Shown in pieces: positions 17,581 to 26,438 of a DNA stretch of 40,903 nt. How positions within the stretch are numbered: position 1 is the stretch's first letter; each line of letters starts with the position of its first letter. The notes below the pieces were generated by a model. The model saw only the letters and a program-made list of their open reading frames with translations. It made no database searches and was not told the origin of the DNA. This stretch comes from Rhizobium sp. (GTDB lineage: Bacteria > Pseudomonadota > Alphaproteobacteria > Rhizobiales > Rhizobiaceae). A program made the position numbers and the translations under genes. The DNA is taken from the NCBI GenBank assembly GCA_029865885.1, contig JARXAK010000208.1, positions 1-40,903 of the forward strand, written 5' to 3'.

Positions 17581-18144
17581 TCAAAGGGCATCGAGTGCCA
17601 GGTTGAGCTCTAGCACATTGACCCTTGCTTCGCCGATAACGCCGAAGTCGGGATTGTCGACATGTTGCGCAACAAGTGCCGCTACGGCGGTTGGCGCCAA
17701 TCCTCTTGCCGTTGCGACACGCGCCACCTGGGCTTCGGCAAAGGCCGGCGAGACATGCGGGTCGAGACCGGAGCCCGAGGTGGTGACGGCATCGCCCGGC
17801 ACCGGCTGCGCGATGCCGGTTGCAGTCAGCCGCTCGACATCGGCAGTGACACGATCCTTCAACTTGACCGAGGTCGTGCCGAGGTTGGAGCCGGAGGAGG
17901 CTGCCGCGTTGTAGGGGTCTGGTCCCGTCGCCGAGGGGCGAGGCCAGAAGTAGCGGTCCGAAGTGAAAGTCTGGCCGATCAGGCTTGAGCCGATGACTTT
18001 GCCGTCGCGTTCGATGAGGCTGCCATTGGCTTGCGCCGGCATGACGGCCTGGGCAATGCCGTTGATAACAAGCGGATAGGCAAGACCGGTGAGTGCGGTC
18101 ATGGCGACAACGAGGGTGAGTGCGGGTCTGATATGGTTGAGCAT
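17581..18144 (-). CDS. kdpC: KdpC, potassium-transporting ATPase subunit C
   Basis: 187 residues. One N-terminal membrane helix ([20 protein letters not shown]) is followed by the KdpC extracytoplasmic domain with [34 protein letters not shown], and the C-terminal [20 protein letters not shown] and [10 protein letters not shown]. KdpC stabilises the KdpFABC complex and raises its affinity for ATP. It begins 2 bases after the kdpB stop. Confidence 0.97.
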   Translation of the reverse strand: MLNHIRPALTLVVAMTALTGLAYPLVINGIAQAVMPAQANGSLIERDGKVIGSSLIGQTFTSDRYFWPRPSATGPDPYNAAASSGSNLGTTSVKLKDRVTADVERLTATGIAQPVPGDAVTTSGSGLDPHVSPAFAEAQVARVATARGLAPTAVAALVAQHVDNPDFGVIGEARVNVLELNLALDAL

Positions 18145-18146
18145 GG

Positions 18147-20183
18147 TTACACCAGATGGAGAGCGCTGATAGCGATGTCGATGACCTTGATGCCCGCAAA
18201 AGGCAGGATCAGGCCACCGACGCCGTAGACCAGCAGGTTGCGGCGGAGCAGCGCTGCGGCACCCGAGGGGCGATAGGCGACACCCTTCAAGGCCAGCGGG
18301 ATCAGTGCCACGATGATCAGCGCGTTGAAGATGACGGCAGAGAGGATGGCCGACTGCGGTGACGTCAGCTCCATGATGTTGAGGGCTTCGAGCGCCGGAT
18401 AGGTGGCAACGAACAAGGCCGGGATGATGGCGAAGTATTTGGCCACGTCATTGGCGATCGAGAACGTCGTCAGCGATCCGCGTGTCATCAGGAGCTGCTT
18501 GCCGATCTCGACGATCTCGATGAGCTTGGTCGGGCTGGAATCGAGGTCCACCATGTTCGCGGCCTCGCGGGCGGCCTGGGTGCCGGTCTGCATGGCGACC
18601 CCGACATCGGCCTGGGCGAGCGCCGGGGCATCGTTGGTACCGTCGCCGCACATGGCGATCAGGCGGCCACCCTGCTGTTCCCGGCGGATATAGGCAAGCT
18701 TGTCCTCGGGCGTTGCCTGGGCGAGGAAATCATCGACGCCGGCTTCGGAGGCGATGGCGGCTGCCGTGACCGGGTTGTCACCGGTGACCATGACCGTGCG
18801 AATGCCCATGGCGCGGAGCGCCGCGAAACGTTCCTTGATGCCGGGTTTCACCACGTCCTTGAGGTGGATGACGCCGAGCAGGCGGTCTCCGTCGGCAACA
18901 CCGAGCGGTGTGCCACCGGTGCGGGCGACCTGATCGACGGCCCGGCGGAATTCGGCCGGTGCGTCCTGTTCGGTGAGGCCTGCGAATTTCAGCACGGCAT
19001 CGACGGCACCCTTGCGCAGGCGGCGCTGACCGATATCGACGCCGGAGAGGCGGGTTTCGGCGGTGAAGCCGATGACGGCATCAAACTCGGCCTTCGGCAT
19101 CGGCACATCGAATTCACCTGTCGCCAGCGCCACCACCGAGCGGCCCTCGGGCGTTTCATCAGACAGCGAGGCAATGAGGGCTGCCTCTGCCAGTTCAGTC
19201 GGCGTGACGCCGGGAGCGGCGAGGAAGTCGCTCGCCATGCGGTTGCCGAAGGTGATCGTGCCCGTCTTGTCGAGGAGCAGCGTGTCGACGTCGCCCGCAG
19301 CCTCGACCGCACGACCGGAGGTGGCAATCACGTTGAAGCGCACCAGGCGATCCATGCCGGCAATGCCGATAGCCGAGAGCAGGCCGCCGATCGTGGTCGG
19401 GATCAGCGTGACCAGCAGCGCTGCCAGCACCGTGACGGAGAGCACTGTGCCGGAATAGCCAGCAAGGCCCCAGATCGCGACGCAGACGAACAGGAAGATC
19501 AGCGTCAGGCCCGAAAGCAGGATCGAGAGCGCGATCTCGTTGGGCGTCTTCTGGCGCTGGGCGCCTTCGATCAGCGCGATCATGCGATCGACGAAGGAGG
19601 AGCCCGGCTGGACGGTGATCCTGATCTTGATCTCGTCGGAGAGAACCTGCGTGCCGCCCGTGACCGCCGAACGGTCGCCACCGGATTCGCGGATCACAGG
19701 GGCGGATTCACCGGTGATGGCGCTTTCATTGACCGAGGCGACACCCTCGATCACTTCGCCGTCGCCGGGGATCAGTTCGCCGGCTGCGACGAGAACGATA
19801 TCGCCGATCCTGAGGCTGCTGGCCGGGATCGATTCCGTCTTGCCGTTGGCGGCAAGACGACGGGCGACGAGTTCGGATTTGGTCTTCTTCAGGCTGTCGG
19901 CCTGGGCACGCCCCCTGCCCTCGGCCACGGCTTCGGCGAAGGTGGCGAAGAGCACGGTGAACCAGAGCCAGGCGGCGATCTGTCCGGAGAAGCCGGCCTC
20001 GCCGGGATTTGAGGCGAGGTCGCGGATGAAGAGGATCGTCACGACAACGGCGACGATCTCGGTCACGAAGATGACCGGGTTGCGCAACAGCTTTCGCGGA
20101 TCGAGCTTGACGAACGCATCGCGGATCGCCGGAAACAGGATCGACGGGTCGAGAAGACCGGGAGCTTTATGGTCTTTTGACAT
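18147..20183 (-). CDS. kdpB: KdpB, P-type ATPase catalytic subunit
   Basis: 678 residues from the ATG at 20183 (AAGGACCC upstream); a longer frame to 20249 runs into kdpA and is not needed. Hallmarks: the actuator loop [19 protein letters not shown], phosphorylated Asp305 in [14 protein letters not shown], the nucleotide-binding KGAVDAVL and [11 protein letters not shown], and the hinge [16 protein letters not shown]. Membrane segments are [16 protein letters not shown], two around 230-270, and three at the C-terminus. It hydrolyses ATP to drive potassium uptake through KdpA. The gene starts 10 bases after the kdpA stop. Confidence 0.97.
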   Translation of the reverse strand: MSKDHKAPGLLDPSILFPAIRDAFVKLDPRKLLRNPVIFVTEIVAVVVTILFIRDLASNPGEAGFSGQIAAWLWFTVLFATFAEAVAEGRGRAQADSLKKTKSELVARRLAANGKTESIPASSLRIGDIVLVAAGELIPGDGEVIEGVASVNESAITGESAPVIRESGGDRSAVTGGTQVLSDEIKIRITVQPGSSFVDRMIALIEGAQRQKTPNEIALSILLSGLTLIFLFVCVAIWGLAGYSGTVLSVTVLAALLVTLIPTTIGGLLSAIGIAGMDRLVRFNVIATSGRAVEAAGDVDTLLLDKTGTITFGNRMASDFLAAPGVTPTELAEAALIASLSDETPEGRSVVALATGEFDVPMPKAEFDAVIGFTAETRLSGVDIGQRRLRKGAVDAVLKFAGLTEQDAPAEFRRAVDQVARTGGTPLGVADGDRLLGVIHLKDVVKPGIKERFAALRAMGIRTVMVTGDNPVTAAAIASEAGVDDFLAQATPEDKLAYIRREQQGGRLIAMCGDGTNDAPALAQADVGVAMQTGTQAAREAANMVDLDSSPTKLIEIVEIGKQLLMTRGSLTTFSIANDVAKYFAIIPALFVATYPALEALNIMELTSPQSAILSAVIFNALIIVALIPLALKGVAYRPSGAAALLRRNLLVYGVGGLILPFAGIKVIDIAISALHLV

Positions 20184-20193
20184 GATGGGTCCT

Positions 20194-21903
20194 TTAGAAA
20201 GTCTGGCCGGCGAGCATGGCGAAGTGTTCGACGATGGGGCCGAGCACAAGTGCGGGCAGGAATTGCAGGCCGCCGAGAATGAGGATGATGCCGATCAGCA
20301 GGCCGACGAAGAGCGGGCCGTCGGTCGGGAAAGTCCCGGCAGACGAAGGCGACTTCACCTTGGCGGCGAGCGATCCGGCAATTGCCATGACCGGCACGAC
20401 ATAGGCGAAGCGGCCAAGCAGCATCGCGATGCCAAGCGTGGTGTTGTACCAGACCGTATTGCCGGTCAGGCCACCGAAGGCCGAGCCGTTGTTGCCGGCA
20501 GCCGAGGTATAGGCATAGAGGATTTCCGACAGACCGTGCGGACCAGCCGTGCCGACGCTTGCCACCGCAAAGGGCAGCATGGCCGAGATGGCGGTAAAGC
20601 CGAGGATGACCAGCGGCAGAATGAGCACGGCGAGCATGGCGAACTTCATCTCGCGCCCCTCGATCTTCTTGCCGAGGAATTCCGGCGTGCGCCCGACCAT
20701 CAGGCCGGCGACGAAGACGGACAGAATTGCAAAGACCAGCATGCCGTAGAGACCGGAGCCGACACCGCCGGGCAGCACTTCGCCGAGCTGGATGAGGAAC
20801 ATCGGCACCAGGCCGCCCAGGCCCGTGAACGAACCATGCATGCCGTTGACGCCGCCATTCGAGAGGCCAGTCGTGACCGCCGCATAAAGTGCGGTCATGG
20901 CCTGGCCGAAGCGGACTTCCTTGCCTTCCATGTTGCCGAGTGCTGGATCGACACCGATCGCCGTCAGGATGGTATTGCCCTGGGCCTCGGCCCAGTAGGT
21001 GACGGCAAGGCCTGCGATGAGCAGGATCGCCATGGCCGAGATCAGCGCCCAGCCCTGCCGGCGGTTTCCGACCATCTGGCCGAAGGTGTAGACCAGGGCG
21101 GACGAGATCGACAGCATGGCGAAGATGTTGAGATAGTTCGACCAGACGGTCGGGTTCTCGAAGGGATGCGCGGCATTGACGTTGAAGAAGCCACCGCCAT
21201 TGGTGCCGAGCTGCTTGATCGCTTCCTGGGAGGCGACGGGGCCGAGCGAAATCACCTGATTGGCGCCTTCGAGCGTCGTGACCGTGACCGAGGCATCGAG
21301 CGTCTGGGGCAGGCCCATGGCGACGAAGACCAGTGCTACGACGATGGACAGCGGAAGCAGCACGTAAAGCGTCGCCCGGGTCATATCGACCCAGAAATTG
21401 CCGAGTGTGGCGACCTTGGAGCGGGCAAGCGCACGGGTCACGGCAACAGCCAGCGCCATGCCGGTCGCGGCCGAGAGGAAGTTCTGCACGGTGAGGCCGG
21501 CCATCTGGGAGAAATGGCTCATTGTCGCTTCACCGGCATAGTTCTGCCAGTTGGTGTTGGTGACGAAGGAAACCGCAGTGTTGAAGGCGAGATCGGCGGG
21601 TACGCCGGGAAAGCCTTGCGGGTTCAGCGGCAGATAGGCCTGCAGCCGCAGCATCGCATAAAGGCTCAGAAAGCCGGCAAGCGAGAAGGCGAGCATGGCA
21701 AGGGTATAGCCGAGCCAGCTCTGTTCCTTTTCGGGGTTGATGCCGCTGACGCGGTAGAGATCCCGCTCCACTCGACCGAGCACGGGGGAAAGAAAGGTCC
21801 GCTCGCCGGAAAACACCCGCGCCATGTAAAGGCCGAGTGGTTTGATGACGAGGAGGACGGCGAGGAAGAGGAGGCTGATCTGCAGCCATCCGACAAGTGT
21901 CAT
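20194..21903 (-). CDS. kdpA: KdpA, potassium-translocating subunit
   Basis: 569 residues with about ten membrane helices and four selectivity-filter-like pore loops, among them [33 protein letters not shown] and [15 protein letters not shown]. The N-terminus ([20 protein letters not shown], then ARVFSGE) and C-terminus ([20 protein letters not shown]) match the family throughout. KdpA binds and conducts potassium in the KdpFABC pump. It follows kdpF by 14 bases. Confidence 0.97.
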   Translation of the reverse strand: MTLVGWLQISLLFLAVLLVIKPLGLYMARVFSGERTFLSPVLGRVERDLYRVSGINPEKEQSWLGYTLAMLAFSLAGFLSLYAMLRLQAYLPLNPQGFPGVPADLAFNTAVSFVTNTNWQNYAGEATMSHFSQMAGLTVQNFLSAATGMALAVAVTRALARSKVATLGNFWVDMTRATLYVLLPLSIVVALVFVAMGLPQTLDASVTVTTLEGANQVISLGPVASQEAIKQLGTNGGGFFNVNAAHPFENPTVWSNYLNIFAMLSISSALVYTFGQMVGNRRQGWALISAMAILLIAGLAVTYWAEAQGNTILTAIGVDPALGNMEGKEVRFGQAMTALYAAVTTGLSNGGVNGMHGSFTGLGGLVPMFLIQLGEVLPGGVGSGLYGMLVFAILSVFVAGLMVGRTPEFLGKKIEGREMKFAMLAVLILPLVILGFTAISAMLPFAVASVGTAGPHGLSEILYAYTSAAGNNGSAFGGLTGNTVWYNTTLGIAMLLGRFAYVVPVMAIAGSLAAKVKSPSSAGTFPTDGPLFVGLLIGIILILGGLQFLPALVLGPIVEHFAMLAGQTF

Positions 21904-21917
21904 GGATCTGCTCCCGA

Positions 21918-22004
21918 TCAGAAACGCTCGGGACGCAGCAGCGTCACGACAAGATAGATGCCAAGGGCAATGGCGACGAAGAGGCCGAAGAGGGGTTCAA
22001 GCAT
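21918..22004 (-). CDS. kdpF: KdpF, small membrane subunit
   Basis: 28 residues ([20 protein letters not shown], then TLLRPERF), a single membrane helix with the typical RPERF end. It stabilises the KdpABC complex. It lies 14 bases before kdpA and 11 bases after another tiny membrane peptide. Too short for ordinary gene finding. Confidence 0.93.
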   Translation of the reverse strand: MLEPLFGLFVAIALGIYLVVTLLRPERF

Positions 22005-22015
22005 CTGCGTTGCCC

Positions 22016-22099
22016 TCACAGCCGGTCGAGCGCGCGGGCATAAAAAGCAAGCACGAGAAGCGTGCCCGCGCCGAGCGCGATGAAGATGAGGTCGGACAT
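22016..22099 (-). CDS. Tiny membrane peptide upstream of kdpF
   Basis: 27 residues (MSDLIFIALGAGTLLVLAFY, then ARALDRL) with AGGAG a few bases before the ATG and one membrane helix with an inside-positive end. Its stop is 11 bases before kdpF, so it should be translated first in the kdp operon. I have seen similar short ORFs ahead of kdpF in rhizobia, but no role is known to me. It may be a second KdpF-like subunit or a leader peptide. Confidence 0.7.
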   Translation of the reverse strand: MSDLIFIALGAGTLLVLAFYARALDRL

Positions 22100-22312
22100 G
22101 TCCGTTTCTCCTGTTGATACAGAAGAAGGATTAAGTCCGCTTCGGGTCAGGCTTCGATTGGGAAGAAGTGTGAGGGGCGTAAAGAAAAGATAAGGAGGCA
22201 CCTGCAGGGCTGGCTGGAGATCCATAGCCGGTGGTGCTCAGAGCACGGAATAGTCCCTATCCCGCTTAAGCGAGATGTCCGCTTCTTGGTGGGAGGATGC
22301 CGACGGGTACGA

Positions 22313-22700
22313 CCGAATTGAAGGCGCCAAGCTGTCACGCGAAATGCTCACCTCACCTCCGGCTTGGCGCTCCCGAGCGGAAATTATTGCCGCTCGCCCG
22401 CCATGTTGACGTCGGCCCAAAGCCAGGGCACAAAGATGGCATCCACGGTCGCTTGCGGCGGGAAAACACAGGAAAATCAAAGGTTATATTTCTAAGCCTT
22501 TGAAGTTATGTGACAATCCAGGCTCCCCAACCAAATCTACCAAAAACCCCTGATCCTCATGTTTTCCCGTCGTGCCGGATCCCGTTTTGGCGTCATTGGC
22601 GACCTGATGGCCAGATGTGATGCCCAAGCCGATATCGGCACGGGGTGACCTTCGGGCCTGATACAGGGTGTCTTCGTCATCGCAGTCCGCCACGGGGTCG
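22313..22700 (+). repeat. Dispersed repeat, copy B (long)
   Basis: This copy starts near AAGGCGCCAAGCTGTCACGC, contains the GAGCGG-N9-CCGCTC hairpin (22,375-22,395), CCCGCCATGTTGACGTC, GGCGGGAAAACACAGG, CAATCCAGGCTCC and GATCCTCATGTTTT, then CCGTCGTGCCGGATCCCGTT, and fades at about 22,700. It aligns with copy C over its whole length and with copy A over the middle. The open frame on its minus strand (with ARRENMRIRGF) is shared with copy C and belongs to the repeat rather than to a gene. It lies upstream of kdpF. Confidence 0.8.
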
Positions 22701-23263
22701 GAAATCTCATCCGCCGGGGAAACATCTTCGACTGGCGGCCACGCATTCCAGCAGCCGTCATTCACTGCCAACCCGGCAGCCGGCTTTCATTGACCCTTCA
22801 TTGTTCGGACTAAGTTTTTCAGGCGGCGTTGACCGCTGAGATCACGGCGCTCACCCGCACGTATCAGGTCGTCCCAGACTTGGAGAAAATGCGAACGGCA
22901 GCAGAATCACATGCGCATCGTCGATATTCGAAGCGTAGCAACGACTTGCCCTTGCGCCCTGGACGAGCTGCACCGCCCGGCCTGAAGGCCGGCGACAGGC
23001 AATTGACGGCAACTCATCAATTTCCGCGGCCAATTCGTCCATGACGAACGGTCCAGGTTTCCCGTTCACGAATTTTCGCTGCGATTTGAAAGATTTGGCT
23101 GGCACGGGCAGCGAGCTCTTGAGATCAAGACAATCGAGAACGACCCGCAAGCGGGAAACTTCCGCCGGGATCTGCGCGGCAAACGGTCGAGATCCGATAC
23201 CCCAAACAGTCAACCGGTCGACCCGCCGATGAGCACGGCAGCGGCAATCCGAGGCGTCCAGCC
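22701..23263. other. Intergenic stretch upstream of AraC-type gene
   Basis: Between repeat copy B and the first AraC-type gene I see no convincing gene. A 120-codon minus-strand frame (22,851-23,213) is open but has no ribosome site and no recognisable motif. The last 60 bases contain GAGG shortly before the ATG at 23,264. Confidence 0.4.
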
Positions 23264-24208
23264 ATGAACAATAGAAATATGGAAAAAATCCAATATCACG
23301 CCATGCCTACGGCGACATCAAGAGAGATCGTTGAGGTTTACGGAGATATTCAATTCAAGGTTCAGGCCCCTGAAGGGGAGGATCAGACGCTGCTCAGCGA
23401 GGTGAGGCACTTCCAATGGCAGGGCTTTGAGATGTTCAGCGCCACGCACCTCACCGAGACCCGAATTTCGATACGTCACTCGGACGATATCATCGCTTTT
23501 CTTTTGCCATCAGACGGACAGGCTGAGGTGTTGCTGAGATCCAGAAGGATCCTTCGTTCGAACGGCGCGATCGCGGTTCCGCGATCTCACTGCCGCGAGA
23601 TAAAGTTCGAAGCAGGAAAGAGGCAGCTTCGCCTCGGCATTCCCAGCCGTCGATTTCACAAGCACATTCAGGCAATTCACGGCCAGGCGTTCGAAACGTC
23701 GATCAAATTTGATGAAACGCCGAAGCTTGACGCCCGAATGCTGGACTGCCTCGTCGGCATGATCGACGCCGTGTTCCACGACGTCGGGACCTCCCATCTC
23801 TCTGGAGCGCTGTTGGCCCACAGAATTGAGGCTCTGGAAATCTGTCTTCTGGCCGTTTGGCCAAACAACCTGTGGCACAACAACATCGACAGCGCCGCGC
23901 GTATTGCACCCCGCCATGTTCGTTCGGCAATCGCGACTATCCGTGCCGACCCCTTCACCACGTTCAACATTCCCGCCCTTGCCGAAGCCTGCGACGTTAG
24001 TGTGCGTACGCTTCAGAACGGCTTCCGTCAGTTCACCTCTTTCTCGATCTCAGAATTTATAACTCAATCGCGATTAAGCATAATGCAAAGCAAAGTGTGC
24101 GATCCAGAATATATCGAATCCGTTCGCAGCAGGATCGGCCTAAGCGCGTTCAAAAATCTCAATCTTGAGCACCGAATAATATACGGAAGAAATATTTTAG
24201 ATCGATAA
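23264..24208 (+). CDS. AraC-type regulator, type A, pair 1
   Basis: 314 residues. The N-terminal 190 residues look like the AraC-binding-like sensor domain (LLSEVRHFQWQGFEMFSATH, then DDIIAFLLPSDGQAEVL). The motif LLAVWPNN (residues 195-202) leads to the DNA-binding part: RHVRSAIATIRADPF and an intact first helix-turn-helix, IPALAEACDVSVRTLQNGF (236-254). Where AraC proteins carry the second helix-turn-helix, this one has DPEYIESVRSRIGLSAFKNL, which lacks the usual ALACGFSSPSHF-like pattern. The same layout is seen in the protein encoded at 28,659-29,627. GAGG precedes the ATG. It is followed after about 60 bases by a second AraC-type gene. Ligand and targets are unknown. Confidence 0.85.
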   Translation: MNNRNMEKIQYHAMPTATSREIVEVYGDIQFKVQAPEGEDQTLLSEVRHFQWQGFEMFSATHLTETRISIRHSDDIIAFLLPSDGQAEVLLRSRRILRSNGAIAVPRSHCREIKFEAGKRQLRLGIPSRRFHKHIQAIHGQAFETSIKFDETPKLDARMLDCLVGMIDAVFHDVGTSHLSGALLAHRIEALEICLLAVWPNNLWHNNIDSAARIAPRHVRSAIATIRADPFTTFNIPALAEACDVSVRTLQNGFRQFTSFSISEFITQSRLSIMQSKVCDPEYIESVRSRIGLSAFKNLNLEHRIIYGRNILDR

Positions 24209-24268
24209 TATTTCAATATACAAAGCTCCGAAAATACTCAGTTGCCGGAAAACGCATCACATATAGAC

Positions 24269-25075
24269 ATGGTTTTGACTGCACAAAACATCAACTTCAG
24301 CGTATCCAGATCTCAGGAAAACACAGAGTTTCTGTTCAATTTTTCTGGAATTTCCGAGCGGGGTCTCGCCTCACACGAAACTGCGGGCATCGCATTTGCG
24401 CGGGGCGAGATTGTTTTCAGGTCGGCTGGATCTCAAATTCGGCTGACCGCCTCCGACGACAAAATGCGCGATGTATTTTCAGAGATACTCAATCGGAAAA
24501 TCTTCGCGGTGCCTGTTTTTCAAACGAATGTCGCGTATATCTCACCCTATATCGAGCCGATAGCTGCGATCCTTCGGCGGCTCATCGGCAAGGTTGACGG
24601 CGAAAACCACGCCTCTTTGCTGCCAAACACCATGCTGTACAATCTCGTCCGGCATGTCGCCTATGTTTGGCCCAATACAAACAGCCCTGAGTTAAGTCTC
24701 TCTCCGACCGACCGACCACCGCTCGCAATACGTTTGGCCCTAGACTACATTTACTCGAGGAGAGGAATGGTCAAAAGCGTGCATGACGTTGCCTCTCATA
24801 CCAATGTGGGTCTCCGAGCCCTTGAGACGAGCTTCACCGACCGGCTTGGTATCGGCATAAAGCGGTATTGCAAGTGCATCATGCTCAGAAAAATCTCGGA
24901 ACAGGTCCAAAAGGACACTCAGAGTCTGACTCAAATTGCTTCCGAATTCGGCGTTTCCAATGTCGCGAGATTGCGTAAAGAGCTGAAAGAACATGCAACA
25001 GACCACACGCGCACACTATATCCGTGGGAAATTTACGACCTCATTCGAGAGGGTAAATTAAAAAAACGTCCGTAG
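24269..25075 (+). CDS. AraC-type regulator, type B, pair 1
   Basis: 268 residues from the ATG at 24,269; a TTG at 24,242 would add nine residues and neither has a clear ribosome site. The N-terminal part matches no domain I can name. YVWPNTNSP (about 132-140) precedes the DNA-binding region, where both helix-turn-helices look intact: VHDVASHTNVGLRALETSF and LTQIASEFGVSNVARLRKEL. It is a paralogue of the type-B protein at 27,748-28,662: compare NRKIFAVPVF with QRRVFCAPQF, the WPN motif, RRPP or DRPP, and FSNVSRLRHE or VSNVARLRKE. It probably acts together with the type-A regulator upstream. Confidence 0.8.
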   Translation: MVLTAQNINFSVSRSQENTEFLFNFSGISERGLASHETAGIAFARGEIVFRSAGSQIRLTASDDKMRDVFSEILNRKIFAVPVFQTNVAYISPYIEPIAAILRRLIGKVDGENHASLLPNTMLYNLVRHVAYVWPNTNSPELSLSPTDRPPLAIRLALDYIYSRRGMVKSVHDVASHTNVGLRALETSFTDRLGIGIKRYCKCIMLRKISEQVQKDTQSLTQIASEFGVSNVARLRKELKEHATDHTRTLYPWEIYDLIREGKLKKRP

Positions 25076-25167
25076 CGTGAGATCGACCCATTCCACCCAC
25101 TGATTTTTAAAATATACAATTCGGAAATATCAGCCAACATTTATGTTTTCGATTCAGCGGCCCGGCG

Positions 25168-25311
25168 TTATAACTCCTTGCGCCCCTCCAATTTCTCGTT
25201 GTATTTTTTTCGGCTCCTGTGTTTCTTCCTGCGATTATTGCGCGGCATCGAATAGATGTGATAGCGAGCCAACGCCTGGGCGAGCCTTGTCAGTTTTTCC
25301 TTGCTTTCCAT
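25168..25311 (-). CDS. Possible 47-residue basic small protein
   Basis: A minus-strand frame reads MESKEKLTRLAQALARYHIY, then SMPRNNRRKKHRSRKKYNEK and LEGRKEL, from ATG 25,311 to TAA 25,168. Composition is strongly basic and helical, more protein-like than chance, but there is no Shine-Dalgarno before the ATG. It fills most of the 290-base gap between the type-B AraC gene and the LytTR gene and is antisense to both. It could be a small nucleic-acid-binding protein or a chance frame. Confidence 0.25.
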   Translation of the reverse strand: MESKEKLTRLAQALARYHIYSMPRNNRRKKHRSRKKYNEKLEGRKEL

Positions 25312-25365
25312 GCATTAGTGTCAATTGAAATACCGGGTTGAAACGTTTGCTGAAGCGGTCAGGAG

Positions 25366-26292
25366 ATGCAGAAACGAAATCCCTTGGAACGGTTTGAGGT
25401 CACCCTCATCACAGGCAGGGCCATCAGTCTTTCGCGCCAAGAAGTGACGCGTATATTCCTGCACCCTTGGATCCTGTTGACATATTCAGCGCTGTCGCTT
25501 TTCACCGTCGCGATGAACCAGCAGCCGTGGACGCTGGGCATGCCCGTGTGGCTGCGCACCGCAATCTACTTTGTCTCCAGCGTCGCTGGCCTGCCAATGG
25601 CATGGGTGACACTGATGGCCTTGTCATGGGCGGTCACATGGCGGCTCATTCGCCGGGTTCATTCAATTATCTTTGATCTAACTGGCGCCCTTATGAGCCT
25701 TTTCACCACATACTGCCTGGTGGGTGTGTATGGCGAACGCCCAGACCTGTTCAGTATTTCGAGCGCACTCCTATATGCTTTTTACATCGTCATAATTGTG
25801 CATGTCAGCATATTCTTGTGGAGCGTTGTTATTCCGCGCATCCTATTTCAATTACGTTTAAAGGATGAATTTGTATCCTCAGAGCCGATCCATGACGAAA
25901 TCAAAACAAATAAAAGCAATCAGGAGGCCGTGCCGGATGAACATCCGGCTTTGGCGCGGAGTGTCAGCAATCAAAGTGATATCGTAGTGGTTGGAGGATC
26001 GCGAATTCCAGCCAACTCCATTCTTCATATACATGCAGAAGGCAACTACGTTAGAATTCACACTGCCCAATCAAGCTACTTTGAGGCTGCGACCATGAAA
26101 ACGGCTCTATCGCAGCTTCCAGGTCATCTGGGATTGCGCATCCACAGAAGCCATTGGATATCCTATTCCGCGATCGAAACTATTGTAAGTGATGGCCGTA
26201 ATCTGAAAATTTCACTGGTTTCCGGGGGCCAAGTTCCGGTCTCCAGAAGCAACCTCGCCAAGGTTAAAAAAATGATGCCTTTAGGGAGCTAA
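25366..26292 (+). CDS. Membrane-anchored LytTR-domain regulator
   Basis: 308 residues. Four membrane segments occupy about 33-160 (FLHPWILLTYSALSLFTVA, then AIYFVSSVAGLPMAWVTLMA, GALMSLFTTYCLVG and YIVIIVHVSIFLWSVVI), followed by a linker and a C-terminal LytTR DNA-binding domain (about 205-305) with HAEGNYVRIHT, LRIHRSHWISYSAIE and VPVSRSNLAK. Such proteins bind DNA directly from the membrane and respond to envelope signals. AGGAG abuts the ATG with almost no spacing, so translation may be weak or coupled; the next in-frame Met would remove the first helix. It follows the AraC pair on the same strand and ends at a strong hairpin. Confidence 0.88.
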   Translation: MQKRNPLERFEVTLITGRAISLSRQEVTRIFLHPWILLTYSALSLFTVAMNQQPWTLGMPVWLRTAIYFVSSVAGLPMAWVTLMALSWAVTWRLIRRVHSIIFDLTGALMSLFTTYCLVGVYGERPDLFSISSALLYAFYIVIIVHVSIFLWSVVIPRILFQLRLKDEFVSSEPIHDEIKTNKSNQEAVPDEHPALARSVSNQSDIVVVGGSRIPANSILHIHAEGNYVRIHTAQSSYFEAATMKTALSQLPGHLGLRIHRSHWISYSAIETIVSDGRNLKISLVSGGQVPVSRSNLAKVKKMMPLGS

Positions 26293-26317
26293 ACAGCGCC
26301 CGTGTTTATGGCGCTGT
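26293..26317. terminator. Hairpin after LytTR gene
   Basis: ACAGCGCC (26,293-26,300) and GGCGCTGT (26,310-26,317) form a perfect 8-base stem with a 9-base loop, directly after the LytTR stop. The U-tract is weak. It lies between convergent genes and could stop transcription from the plus side. Confidence 0.6.
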
Positions 26318-26438
26318 CTAGGCTTGATCTCTGAAGTAACCCGCGGGCGCACAGTCAAGTGAAACGTGTTGCGTCAGACAACCGAGCGGAGCTGGGATCA
26401 TCTGCGATTATTTGCTGCGCCTGCAGGTGTCTTTAAGT

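Noticed and set aside
19540-21957. 805-codon open frame on the plus strand
   Set aside because: It is antisense to kdpA and kdpB, which match their families end to end. Its composition (runs of D, R, H, G) is that of the complementary frame of GC-rich genes.
22484-22771. Minus-strand ORFs inside repeat copy B that look like small genes
   Set aside because: The same frame recurs in copy C, so it belongs to the dispersed repeat; such ORFs are often mis-annotated as proteins.
22851-23213. 120-codon minus-strand frame upstream of the first AraC gene
   Set aside because: No ribosome binding site, no recognisable motif, and it runs across a region that otherwise looks non-coding.
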